Assembly: GCA_027886185.1 (NCBI GenBank)
Contig: WOAB01000226.1
Coordinates: 3,472,001 to 3,536,000 of the forward strand
Origin: Rheum nobile
Taxonomy: Eukaryota; Streptophyta; Magnoliopsida; Caryophyllales; Polygonaceae
Reading direction: 5' to 3'
DNA length: 64,000 nucleotides
A program made the position numbers and the translations under genes. Below, piece by piece: positions 46,512 through 57,313 of this stretch. The first letter of the stretch is position 1; every line of letters begins with the position of its first letter. Under the pieces are notes generated by a model. That model was not told where the DNA came from. It searched no databases and saw nothing but the letters and a program-made list of their open reading frames with translations.

Positions 46512-47439
46512 GATAACTACTCCAAAAGTGCGCTCATTATGTTCGCATCAACTACCCGTTGATGCGAACAACCCCTGGGCGATGTCGCGATGTAGGATCT
46601 TGACTCCTCAAGCTAGGTTGAATCTTCTCCTCCGTAGCCAAAGTGATGGCTTTCCTAGGGTTAAAGAGATAACCCTTTCTAACGCGTCAAAGAGATGACG
46701 AAGAGGTCAAAGAGATGACCTTGAGTACCGAAGAGACGGTGAATGATTTGATCGAAGCGACGAGCTACGGGATAGGTTGATCCGGAGATCGAAGGGTTGA
46801 CGTTAGGATTCAAGAAAGGAGCGTACTCAACTTCTAAGGAGCGAACTCAACTTGTAAACTAAAATCCAACGTAAAAGATACAAACTAGGGTTTCAAGTGC
46901 TTAAATAGGTCAAATAAAAATAACATAAAATAATATTAAAATTGTTCAGCAAACGAAGAGACGACGAAGCAAAAACGCTGACGCGGGCCGCGACTCGGTC
47001 CAGAACTCGGCCGAGTTCTGGGCCGAGTTGTTGTCTGTAAATGCACTCGAGCAGCAACGGAAAATCGCCGACAACTCGGTCCAGAACTCGGTCGAGTTCT
47101 GGGCCGAGTTCTTCACTGTAGCAGCAACTCGGTCCAGAACTCGGTCGAGTTCTGGGCCGAGTTCTTCACTGTTGCTCCGCTTCCGCAAACTCGTCGTCTT
47201 CGTCTTCTTGGTGGGGTCGATTAGGACGAGGCCCCACCTAAGCCTTCATAGGTCACGAGAAGGACCCATTTAGGACTAGATGAACCCGTATCACTTGCGT
47301 AAGCCCGTGAGACTAAGGAGTGTGTGGCTCGTTCCATGGCTCTGGCGCGGGCTCTTGTCATCGGACCAGCCGAGCGCAACTTCATTGCGTCCTCTTCGTC
47401 ATGCGTCGTCATCAAGGGAGTTATGGAGCTATCACTTTA

Positions 47440-47541
47440 GACATAGTTTCTGAAGTAGGGCTCCTAGCTTGTGAGACTTGTGACTTCCCTAGGGAGAAAA
47501 ATCAACAATTGGCCTAATTTGGGAGGCCTCATTCGAGCACC
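47440..47541 (+). pseudogene. matrix copia relic, segment 3 (RT C-terminus)
   Basis: DIVSEVGLLACETCDFPREK follows directly on KYTL of segment 2 once the inverted-LTR element and one cttta are removed. It ends at the next insertion (47547). Confidence 0.8.
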
Positions 47542-47546
47542 CAGAC

Positions 47547-48755
47547 TGATAGCATCATGGCCAGCCATCAGATGGTTCACTAAGGGACTGAGTCAACCAA
47601 GACCATGGCGTCCTCCCTGGAGTATTACTTAACTCAGTTTATTATATATTTCTATATTATTAGTTATTTCCAGTTTTAGTATATTTCCCATTTTCGTATT
47701 TCTATTTCAGTCATTTCTATTTCAGGTGTGTGCCAACTCTTGTAGAGTGGGCCGGCCCATTTAGCTAGAATTAGGCCCAAGCCCATTAGGGTTTTTGGGA
47801 GAGTTATTTGGCTATAAGTAGCCCCCTTTGTACTTCATTTTAATTACGTTGGATTTTAGTTTACAAGTTGAGTTCGCTCCTTAGAAGTTGAGTACGCTCC
47901 TTCCTTGAATCCTAACGTCAACCCTTCGATCTCCGTATCAACCTATCCCGTAGCTCGTCGCTTCAAGCAAATCGTTCACCGTCTCTTCGGTAATTAAGGT
48001 CATCTCTTTGACCTCTTCGTCATCTCTTTGACGCGTTAGAAAGGATTATCTCTTTAACCATAGGAAAGCCATCACTTTGGCTACGGAGGAGAAGATTCAA
48101 CCTAGCTTGAGGAGTCAAGATTCAACCTAGCTCTGATACCAATTGATGCGAACAACCCCTGGGCGATGTCGCGATGTAGGATCTTGACTCCTCAAGCTAG
48201 GTTGAATCTTCTCATCCGTAGCCAAAGTGATGGCTTTCCTAGGGTTAAAGAGATAACCCTTTCTAACGCATCAAAGAGATGACGAAGAGGTCAAAGAGAT
48301 GACCTTAATTACCGAAGAGACGGTGAACGATTTGCTCGAAGCGACGAGCTACGGGATAGGTTGATCCGGAGATCGAAGGGTTGACGTTAGGATTCAAGGA
48401 AGGAGCGTACTCAACTTCTAAGGAGCGAACTCAACTTGTAAACTAAAATCCAACGTAATTAAAATAAAGTACAAAGGGGGCTACTTATAGCCAAAGAACT
48501 CTCCTAAAAACCCTAATGGGCTTGGGCCTAATTCTAGCTAAATGGGCCGGCCCACTCTACAAGAGTTGGCACACACCCGAAATAGAAATGACTGAAATAG
48601 AAATACGAAAATGGGAAATATACTAAAACTGGAAATAACTAATAATATAGAAATATATAATAAACTGAGTTAAGTAATACTCCAGGGAGGACGCCATGGT
48701 CTTGGTTGACTCAGTCCCTTAGTGAACCATCTGATGGTTGGCCATAATGCTATCA
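47547..48755. mobile_element. second inverted-LTR element (palindromic LTR pair)
   Basis: The direct arm is 47547 to ~48121 (TGATAGCATC to tcaagat), lacking the last ~40 bp of the LTR. The inverted arm is 48144-48755, complete, and preceded by the reverse complement of the primer-binding site (48130-48141). The exact target duplication cagac flanks it (47542-47546, 48756-48760). R/U5-like sequences (cgttggattttagtttacaa onwards) match the first element, but the U3-like part (atcatggccagccatcag) is different, so it is a related but distinct family. It has no gag or other coding. Confidence 0.85.
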
Positions 48756-48760
48756 CAGAC

Positions 48761-48920
48761 CATTACACATGCTCATGGGTCGACTGATATATCACACTAT
48801 CACATGAATAGAAATGTGCTTAATTTGTGGTGTATACCTTGGATCAGGTCAAGTAACTTCCAAAGATGGACCATTGAAATACCGCTCTACGAGTCCTATG
48901 CCACCTTAATGGCCATCAAA
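48761..48920 (+). pseudogene. matrix copia relic, segment 4
   Basis: MLMGRLIYHTIT matches the GRLIYLTITRP block after RT. The last codons (CHLNGHQ) continue across the CACTA element into RQGLILLATSTLQLT at 55699, with one 'aaa' removed. Frames in between are damaged. Confidence 0.7.
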
Positions 48921-49084
48921 CACTAGTACCGAACTAGGACTCGGACCCCGGTTTTTTTCCACTCCGGACCGCGGTTTGAAAAACAGGGTTATTCTCGGCG
49001 AGGTCCGAGATTTGGACCCCGGTTTTTTGTAACCAGGGTCCGGATCTCAGACCCTGGTTTTTACGAAAAACCAGGGTAAAGCTC

Positions 49085-50635
49085 ATTTAAAAAAAAAAAC
49101 GGGGTAATTTTTTTTTTATAAAAAATATATGCGATTTTCTTTTCGACCTCATTTTAAAGCCATTTTGCCACTTCGGTATTTTCTATATGACGCCCACAAT
49201 GAAACAAAATACTTTGTTTCTAGGTATAGGGTAGATGTAATTCTGGCATCTCGTACATGAAACCATCTAATTTAATCAATCAATTGCAATAGTTGGAACT
49301 CCTTGACCAACAACAACTATGTTTTCAATATGGAAATTCAGCAATAGATGCAAAGAAATAGAATTGTAGAAATAATAAAGCTATGACGAGCATAACAATC
49401 ACTAATTAAAAACCTGAATGATCTACATTGCAACATGGTAATTTGAGGGAATGTTTAAACTAGTCAAAAGAGAGACTCGTCTTGAGATACATTGATATGT
49501 AGATGAAAAACAAATGGTGAATGGCTAGCCAAATCTATTCTTGTGAAAACAAGAGCCTTAATTTTCAAATTTGAGGTAGAAAATTTATCCTAGCAAAATA
49601 AATGGATAGATAAGATATTGTACATTCTAAACTTTCTACTCCATTATAGGAAAAAGAGATAAAACTCACAAGTAAGGCCTTCTCAATCTTCGATATGAGA
49701 GACCCTATTTGATCAGTGAGGCAGTCAGGCAAAACGACCACTAGTTCTTTCAACACTGAAAAATACACCAACATGCACATAGGAAAATCATTAGCATCAA
49801 AGTCTTAGCTCCGCAAAAAAGGAGGCTCTTGTATACTATTCTAACCAAGCTTAACCTTTGTAATATACATATATATGCCTTATTACACATATAGTTGCCT
49901 TGTCATCTTGTATACAGTTTGTCCATCATACACACCGAGCATATTAACTAGTACCGAAATCAATTATATAACCTACAAGTAGAAATGAAAAGAGAAAATG
50001 TGCACTTTTGTTTGTAAGCACTAACTGATATTAAGACAAAAGTTTCGAATGTACACTATTGTTTGAATTTGAGGGCAGGTGACTGGCTGTGACTCCACTA
50101 ATAAATCCAAGAAAAACTAGATAACTATGAAATTGAGTAGGCGTTCATATACGAGAAAGAACATAATGGCTTCATAGGATAGAGTGGCAGCGTGATATAA
50201 ATGATTTTGAGGCCGGCGTTACAGGAGCGAATTTATTAGTGACGTCCATGTAACATTACTTAGAGGAATACATCTTTGTCTTACCATAATGGAAGGGAGG
50301 AGTTCTGAGGGCAATCAAACTATGAAGAAAATTAGTAAATATTACATCATATTTGCAATTGTGAGGTGTTGTATTAATACATTTTATTGAGACACCCATA
50401 TATATCATACATGTTGTAACTTAGGAGACAATCTGTTGAAGCTATATGTGATTAGTAAGCTCAATTGAGCTTGGAACTTGTTTTGTTAAGATGTTGTTGA
50501 TCTTGCAACAACACTCAAATTCTCTTATAAAAGGCTCTCCTAACATTTTTTTTTTATTAAGCTCCTCTCAAGCATGCAAGCAACTGATGTGAGGTGTTGT
50601 ATTAATACATTTTAGGCTCACTGATAACTGATCCA
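49085..50635. other. CACTA interior, no recognised gene
   Basis: AT-rich DNA. A 71-residue minus-strand frame at 49565-49780 contains CLTDQIGSLISKIEKALL, which looks protein-like, but I cannot assign it; it may be another captured exon. Confidence 0.35.
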
Positions 50636-51170
50636 GGAATTTGGAGAATTGGATGACAAACTATTTGATTTATTTCCCTATAACATTGAAATCAAGGCCC
50701 CTAAAGAAGAAACTCATCTGGTTAGCTGGAAATCTCACCTGGAGGAGGATATAAAGATGATCCAGCATCAAGATAACAAAAACAATATCATTGAAGTTCT
50801 TGCATCCAACGATGTTGAATGTGATGATCTTGGTTCAATGTGTGTCTCAGACACATCAATTCTGAGCAAGTATATAGAAGAGATTGTGGTGTCTACAATT
50901 TCTTATCATTTGATGAACAAAAAGCACGAGTACATGAATGGGAAACTCATCATCTCGCCAGAGAGGTAAATTGGCTTCTAATTCTTTCCTTCACCTGGGT
51001 TCTTTTCTTTTTCCCTCGGGATAAGAGAATGCAGATGAAATACAGTGTAATTCTACAAACTAACTGAATTTACTGCTAATCAGTTTGGGCTATGGTTTAA
51101 GTGTCTTTCGGGAAGGCAAAACAAGCATTAAGGACACCTTAAAGATGGAGGCTCGTTTAGAACCTGCAAA
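50635..51170 (+). pseudogene. captured exons of a plant AAA-type ATPase gene
   Basis: Exon 1 (to ~50967) reads DKLFDLFPYNIEIKAPKEET, HLVSWKSHLEEDIKMIQHQD, DDLGSMCVSDTSILSKYIEE, IVVSTISYHLMNKKHEYMNG and KLIISPE. After an intron-like gap, 51085-51167 reads GYGLSVFREGKTSIKDTLKM. This is the conserved region N-terminal to the AAA module in the large plant AAA ATPases (At4g02480 type, from memory). The ATPase domain itself (Walker A and B) is not present, so it is a fragment carried by the CACTA element. Confidence 0.75.
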
Positions 51171-52373
51171 AGTCTGATTCATCCTTTCTTTACCATACTA
51201 CCAAAGGTAATTTAAGATGACAATTTTTTTGTTGATTCTGTATTACTGCGATCACAAGAAACATGTGGAGAAGGGAATATTGGAGTGAAACCAGAATTGA
51301 AATACAACTGTTACTTCTTTTGAAACATGTGGAGAAGGGAATATCGAAGTCATAATCTGATGTGATGAAGATAGTGATAGTTCATCAGAGTAATTCTGTG
51401 CTGAATAGAAAACAGAAGGTTATAGGGAAAGGTTTACGACCTATTTCATGACTAGGGATGCCAACAATATTCTCCTTGATGACATAATATACAAAAAATT
51501 ATGTTTTTCTGAACAAGCTGACGATAGTGCTTGTTTATCGCTTTCAAGAAGATCGAAAATGGAAATTAGATTTTGCTTCATATCAAGTTCTTTTCTTTTA
51601 TTAGCTTTGTTGATACACTTGAGTGCACTCTTCTGTAAATTAATCACACGAGAATCAGTTGTGAAACACTAATCATAATCTCTTATCCAACTTTAAATCT
51701 TCTTTTTATTTCTATTTTCAAAAACTAGATCTTGGTCTGTTATGGTGGAACAGATTTTGTTCTTTATTAATTTGTTTCTTGCATAGTACAACATTCAATA
51801 ATCCAGCTAGCTAACTATAACAAACTCAACCTAGTATCAATATAGCAAACAGACATGCAAATTTTGTTCTTTATTGATTTGTTTCTTGAATTAAATTATC
51901 CATAAACAGCAACCTAATATCACTTCTGTCCACACAGCATTGAAAAGCAAGAGATAAATAATTCATCAACCTAGTATCAAACTAGCTAACAAACGTAGCT
52001 AAATCTAATATCACTTATGTCCACACAACATCGAAAACCCTCATCCACACCGATGAAGTTGGAAGATCGAAAACCTTAATTTAGGGAGTTGGGGAGGGAG
52101 ATAAGGGGACTGACCTGTGGTCGGAACTCCTAGTGGTTGGACCGGCCGGCGGACGGCGAGTGGGAGCGGCGTGCAGCGAGCTTGGCCAATAACGAGAAGG
52201 AGGCGCGACGAACATTAATCCTTCTGCAGTTTGGAGGTGTGGCGAAGGCGAAGAACATACAGAGAAGAAGATGAGTGAGGAGCGAGCCCGGGATTTTGCT
52301 TTGCAATATAAAAGTACACGGGACCATGGTTTTGTTAATTACCATGGTCCGTTATTAAAAAAAAAAAATATAT
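51171..52373. other. CACTA interior, no recognised gene
   Basis: AT-rich until ~52080, then a GC-richer block (52130-52320) ending with the palindrome accatgg…ccatggt at 52323-52350. I recognise no protein. Confidence 0.35.
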
Positions 52374-53852
52374 TGATTTTTTCGCCTGATAATCCTGAAA
52401 TAATGTTAAATTCGTGAGGTATCCCAAACTTTAAAATATTTTATAAAGTAACCTTGGATTCTGTTTTTTATTCGCCATATGCCCAAACGTTAATTCATTA
52501 ACGAATTCCGTTAAATTCATTTAGAAAAAGCTCAAAACAAAAGAAGATGAAAGCATGTCCCTTTTCATCTTTCGACTGTTCTTCAAGTCCTCTCCTCTTC
52601 AAGTCTTCATCAGCCTTCATCGACTTCCCTCTTCACCTCTATTGACGCCGATGACTCCTCTTGATTCGTCGAGCAAGACGGCAACGTCGACGGCCGAGGT
52701 AAGCGCTCCTCTTGTTTCGTCGACTACACTGTTGAAGTCCGGCTCCTCCTGGCTCCTGGTTCGTCGACTCGTGGTTCGTTCGAACATTCTCAAGCTTAAG
52801 GTAGTAACAACAATCCATTAGGATTTTAAGAGGTTTTAGATATTGTAACGATTTAAATTAAGAGGTTTTAGAGATTGTAAGGATTTAGGAATTTAGGGAT
52901 TTAGGGTTAGAGATTTGATGGATTTGCGAATTTATGTTGTAGCTGATGTTCAATTTCGACTCAAATTTGCTAGTTTATGGATCCAAGAACTACTGCTACA
53001 ATTACTCGTGCTTTTGTGCTATTTGATTTTAGCTGATTCACTTGTGTCTTTGATGTAATCTAGTTAGCAGCTTCAGTGTTTTCCATTTAAATTCAGTTCT
53101 ATTTTTTTATTTAATTACTGGTGCTTTGATGTAAATCAAGTTAATAGCTACTTGTTTGACTGAGGATCTTTGTCTTTAGATAATAAAGCTACTGTTTTTA
53201 TCCTTGAATTTATATTTGGATTTGTGTGTTTGATTGCTCTTCTAGCAATTCTTGAATAGATTTTTTAAAGATTATCACCGAAGCAGTTACACCCTATTTC
53301 TATTTCAGTAATTTAACAATTTGGTGTAGTCTATAGACACTAAAGTAGAGACATACAATATTAAACAGAGAAAATATGACAAGATTGCATGCCAGTAGAA
53401 TTTCAATGCAGTGATAAACTCTAGAATTGATAGTTCCAGATTTCCAATGCTGATGGTTTCCATTTCTGGTTCCATCTTGTTAAACTTCAACTATTAGTAT
53501 TTTATATACTTCAGCTCACACAATTATGCTATCATATGCAGGGTGATGCCAATCAAGATGTTTCAAGGACATGGTACCTACCATTAGAGAAAACAATCTC
53601 TCTTCTCTCAAAGTTGTATCGCTCTATAATTATTAATTAAGGAAACTGATCATACCTTGACTGTTGCATTAATTAGGCATTAGTATGCAGCAGATATATT
53701 GTGTTGGTTTGGCTTTGATTGGATTTTATATAACCCATACATAAACCCCAATTAAGGTGTTTGAAATTGGCTAATGATCTAGGATAGTTTTATTAATTTG
53801 TTTGAAAATTATTACAATGATTTTGATGCAGGTTTGTTTTCAAGCCTATTAT

Positions 53853-53925
53853 CTCAAATGGTAGAGCATGTGCTTATGCATAAGATGTGGGTTCGACTCT
53901 TACATAGGCTATAACTCAGTTCACA
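53853..53925 (+). mobile_element. tRNA-derived SINE-like head
   Basis: gcctattatctcaaatggta (A-box-like), then gtgggttcgactcttac (B-box-like), then ataggct, which pairs with the start. The anticodon region is a palindrome (cttatgcataag) and does not form a normal arm. It is a relative of the copy at 35480-35562. Confidence 0.5.
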
Positions 53926-53956
53926 TAATTTATGATGCAGGTGAGATAACAAGACT

Positions 53957-54235
53957 AGAGAGTCTGGAGCTTCATCCACTTGTCTTCTCCTCTTTTTTGG
54001 AGGTCTTCCAACTCCCATTTTCATGTTTGGCGGGTTGACTCTTGCAAGATCAAATCTAGGCCATTGTTCTTCATCCGGAACGGGGCTATAATTCACAAAA
54101 TATGTTGTCTTGTACATATTTGTGAAATACCAGTGAGAAACATAATGCTCTGGATGCCCCCTCAACTCGAGTATAACCCTCACTGCATGACGACAGGGGA
54201 TCCCGCGAATTTGCCACTCACCACATCCACAAGTT
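53957..54235 (-). pseudogene. C-terminal fragment of a mudrA-like MULE transposase
   Basis: Minus-strand reading TCGCGEWQIRGIPCRHAVRV contains a CxC…CxH SWIM zinc finger, followed by HPEHYVSHWYFTNMYKTTYF, PVPDEEQWPRFDLARVNPPN and a basic GRPPKKRRR tail. This is the usual end of mudrA-type transposases. The catalytic core and N-terminus are absent. It is a different lineage from the FAR1/OTU transposase at 16.7-20.8 kb. Confidence 0.85.
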
Positions 54236-55701
54236 CAGTTTGCAATGTTGACACCTAATGATGAACGACCATCTATAACTTCAAATTCTATGGATGATGC
54301 CTTAAAAATCTGAAAAACATATCAAAATTTGAAATGTTAGTACTTGAAGTTAATAAACAAGTATCGACACCTACGATTAATCATATTGCAGATTTGAAAC
54401 ATGCTGATAATCCAGATGAATGTACCGCAATCTCAGTAATATTTTATCTTCCATTCTACAAGAGAGAAACAAATATGAACTTGTCAACCAAAGTTACCAG
54501 ATCATACATACATACATAGTATACTGAATGAACTAATTTGGTGTCCTTGATAATACAAAAATCGCAATAATTCATTGAGAAACAGTACACAAACATTCAA
54601 ATAACATACCTTCACAACATCATTTTTGGCTATCACACTCACGTATTCAGATACACCAGATCACTCAAATAACATGCCTTTAATCAATTTTTTTGGTTAT
54701 CTCTAATTTTTGGCCATCACAAGCTGATTCAGATACATACATTCAAATACAGTATACTACATCCATGAGAAACATCTTTTGGCCATCACACACACATATT
54801 CAAAAGGCTTTTCCATGACATGTATACTGTATACTAAATTCATGAGAAACAAGAGGCAAAAAAATAAGATTAATATTTGAATGAACTACATCAAGCAAAA
54901 TCCCTAAAATCCTAAAACCCTAAATCCCCAAAGTTTACAATAATCCTAAATTTCTACCGTCATTGATATGAAAATACTTAAATCACCTTAAGCTTGGAAG
55001 GAAACTTTCAATCAGTCGCCGACGAGATCCACGCAATATCGGAGGCACTGGACGACGCGCCTCACTTGGTCGCCGATGAGCCGCACCGCCAAGCCGCCGC
55101 CGCCTTTGCCCGCAGTCGAAACTCTTGGAACGAACTCACCCGCAGTCGAAATTGATTGGAACGAATAGGGTATTCCCCCAGTCGAGAAGAGATAGCAAAC
55201 ACGATGATAAACATGTGCCACTTTTCTTTTCTTTTGATTTTTCTTTTCTTTCGATTTTTGTTTTGTTTTGATTAAAAGGAAACGGTCGTTTATAAACTTA
55301 ACGATAGGGTATTTCGCGAAATAAAATAAAACCTCGGGGTTACCCGGCAAAATATGCAAAAAAGTGGGGTATTTCGCAAAATTTACCATACCTCAGGGTT
55401 ACCAGGCGAAAAAACCGAAAAAAAAATTAAATGACACCCCGGTTATCTGTAAAATCAGGGTCCGAGATATTAAAAAAAACGACACCCCAGTTATCTATAA
55501 AAACTAGGGTCCGAGGTATTAAAAAAAAATTATAGCCGAATCGCGGTTATTGATTATAAACAGTGGTCCGATAATATAAAATTTTAAAAATCTGATCACT
55601 TACCCCGCTTAATAACCATGGATCGGATTTCTTTATTACCATGATTTAATAAAAGTGAGGTAAAAAATACAAGGTCTACGTCCCTTTTTATACTAGTGAA
55701 A

Positions 55702-55880
55702 GGCAAGGCCTTATATTATTGGCCACTAGCACTCTTCAATTAACGATCTTATGCAACTCTAATTAGATGGCATGCCATGTAACTCGACACTCTATTACGA
55801 GTTACTTTGTTTTCTTAAAACAATCACTCATATCCTAAAAAACAAATAAACAACCTTCATGGCAACCACCAATATGATTA
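55702..55880 (+). pseudogene. matrix copia relic, segment 5: RNase H
   Basis: GLILLATSTLQLTILCNSN, stop, MACHVTRHSITSYFVFLKQS and LIS then KTNKQP. This matches the copia RNase H block CDSDWxxCPxTRRSxTGYCVFLGxSLISWKxKKQ, with two Trp codons changed to stops. No 3' LTR could be identified after it. Confidence 0.75.
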
Positions 55881-56445
55881 GTCGAGGGGATGGGAGGATA
55901 AACTCCAATACATAGTTATTCGCTAATTTTTATTTTTTTATTTGTATATTATTTTTCACATACCATCACTTGTTATAATCATATACATGGAGTTACAACT
56001 TACAACCACTAAAACTCGCCAATTCTGGTCAAAGATTAGGCATTGGGAAGAGGATAAATTTAAGTAGAGAAAATGTCCGTTGTAGAGTACCTGGATATAA
56101 GTACTATGATGAAAGAGATGCCATGAAAATTATTTTTGAAATGAACAATTAAGATGAATTAGTCTCCACTTCATCTTAGATAAAACTATTTCAAAGGTTT
56201 ATGAAAAGCCAAAAGTTTTACCTTAGCTAGCCACGAGTGGCTAAACACCCTACTATCTACCTGGTGAGCGTCGCAAAGCTAGATAGGTTGACCGCTTTCT
56301 TAAACTCTTCCTGGCAAACTAACGAATGAATAAATTGTGGACTACGTTACCAAATGTCGAACACATTAATAATCTACTCACAAATTCATAAATAATGAAC
56401 AAATAACATTGCTAAAAGGTCCATATCAAGAAGCCATAATAAAAC
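55881..56445. other. no recognised feature
   Basis: AT-rich DNA after the copia RNase H; it may include the remaining copia 3' end, but I cannot show it. Confidence 0.35.
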
Positions 56446-56451
56446 GAGCCT

Positions 56452-56770
56452 GCTAAATACACGACTTTTTTCTCCTATTTACACGACATTCCCTACGCAC
56501 ACCATTGGAGTACGCAATCATACTGCGTACATGTGAAATACGTACCAAAAAGGTATAATTTTTGTACGCTGTATTCTAGCGTACAAAAGTTATACATTTA
56601 TACGTATTGTTTAATTTTTTTTTTTTTAAAATAGAATAAAATAGATCTGTACGTAGGAAACGAGCGTACGCTCTTTTCATGCGTACAGATTGTTGGGCCA
56701 ACCATACATGGGTCGGCCCAAATCTGTACGCCATAATCTTGCGTACGCAGGATTATGGCGTACAGGTTAG
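56452..56770. repeat. MULE-like terminus with palindromic word array (GTACGC type)
   Basis: Two 12-mers, TAAATACACGAC (56454) and TATTTACACGAC (56476), lie 22 bp apart, the same layout as the fold-back element and the PMD-MULE. Inward are self-complementary words: gtacgcaatcatactgcgtac, and gtacgccataatc with gattatggcgtac. No second terminus was identified downstream. Confidence 0.55.
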
Positions 56771-56878
56771 GTTAAGAGGCTGCCGCACGCGGCCTCTTCT
56801 CCTTCCTTCTTCTTCCTCCTTCCGTATGCAAAAATTCGGCGTTGTTTCCCTCCTTCCTCTTCTTCTCCTTCTCCGACG

Positions 56879-57313
56879 ATGGCGAACAGTGGCGGTGGCG
56901 AGCACGCCAGTGAGGCTCCTGGCGGCGAGATTGGCGGCATACGAGGAGGCGGCGGTCCTCCAGACGTTGTGGAGAGCGCGGTTGGCGGCGTGGCTGGCGG
57001 CAAAGCGGGCGACGGTGCTCCTGGCGTCGAGAGGGGTGGTTCTGCAGATCTAGCGGTGGAGTTTGTCGACAGAGATGTGGCCGTGGTGGTGGCCGGCGAC
57101 GGTGCCGATGGCGGCGAAGTGGCGGCAGCGGGAGCGGGGTTGATGGCGGACGAGGTGGTGTCCGTACCCGATTTATTCGAGCCCGTGGCAGACAAGGAGG
57201 CGGACGCGGAGACGTTCCTGCGACACCCGGTCAGACTCCTACATGGGGTAGTCGAGAGGTATGAACCGAATAGAAATTTATGGATTATAGAAATTGAATT
57301 TATGAAAATTTAG
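56879..57313 (+). CDS. GC-rich Gly/Ala/Val-rich ORF, unassigned
   Basis: A 144-codon frame starting MANSGGGEHASEAPGG lies just inside the GTACGC-word terminus, at the place where the PMD gene lies in the other MULE. The composition is strongly biased (Gly, Ala, Val, Glu) and the opposite strand is also open, so chance is possible. The C-terminal RHPVRLLHGVVERYEPNR looks more protein-like. I do not recognise a family. Confidence 0.25.
   Translation: MANSGGGEHASEAPGGEIGGIRGGGGPPDVVESAVGGVAGGKAGDGAPGVERGGSADLAVEFVDRDVAVVVAGDGADGGEVAAAGAGLMADEVVSVPDLFEPVADKEADAETFLRHPVRLLHGVVERYEPNRNLWIIEIEFMKI

Larger units (their letters stand above)
43500..47434 (+). mobile_element. Ty3/gypsy-derived element with inverted LTRs
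   Basis: The direct LTR is 43500-44427 (TGATAGCTCC to CGCATCA), followed by an initiator-tRNA-Met primer site and a gag gene. Instead of pol and a direct 3' LTR there is a reverse-complement LTR (46560-47434). The target duplication cttta is exact (43495-43499, 47435-47439) and the copia frame continues across it. The inverted LTR is ~53 bp shorter because it has one fewer palindromic unit. The junction near 46511-46560 contains a 20-bp repeated piece of gag and a short direct LTR end (gttcgcatca), as if formed by template switching. Confidence 0.85.
52374..55417. mobile_element. MULE nested in the CACTA element
   Basis: Left end (ttgattttttcgcctgataa) and right end (complement ttcggttttttcgcctggta) begin inverted repeats that can be followed for about 200 bp with decay (for example ctcaaaacaaaagaag against its mirror near 55260). 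A-rich flanks (aaaaaaaaat) make the target duplication uncertain. The interior holds a C-terminal mudrA-like fragment. Borders are approximate. Confidence 0.6.
48921..55698. mobile_element. 6.8-kb CACTA (En/Spm) element, non-autonomous
   Basis: It starts CACTAGTACC and ends TATACTAGTG, with the 3-bp duplication aaa on both sides. Subterminal regions contain many short repeats in both orientations: ccccggtttttt, ccagggtccg and accatggtccg (48940-49085, 52310-52350, 55430-55640), which resemble transposase-binding arrays. No En/Spm transposase was recognised. The interior holds an AAA-ATPase fragment, a nested MULE and AT-rich DNA. The surrounding copia frame confirms both borders. Confidence 0.9.

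Noticed and set aside
53853..53925. A functional tRNA gene
   Set aside because: A- and B-box-like sequences and an acceptor stem are present, but the anticodon arm cannot form, and a similar sequence at 35.5 kb points to a SINE head.
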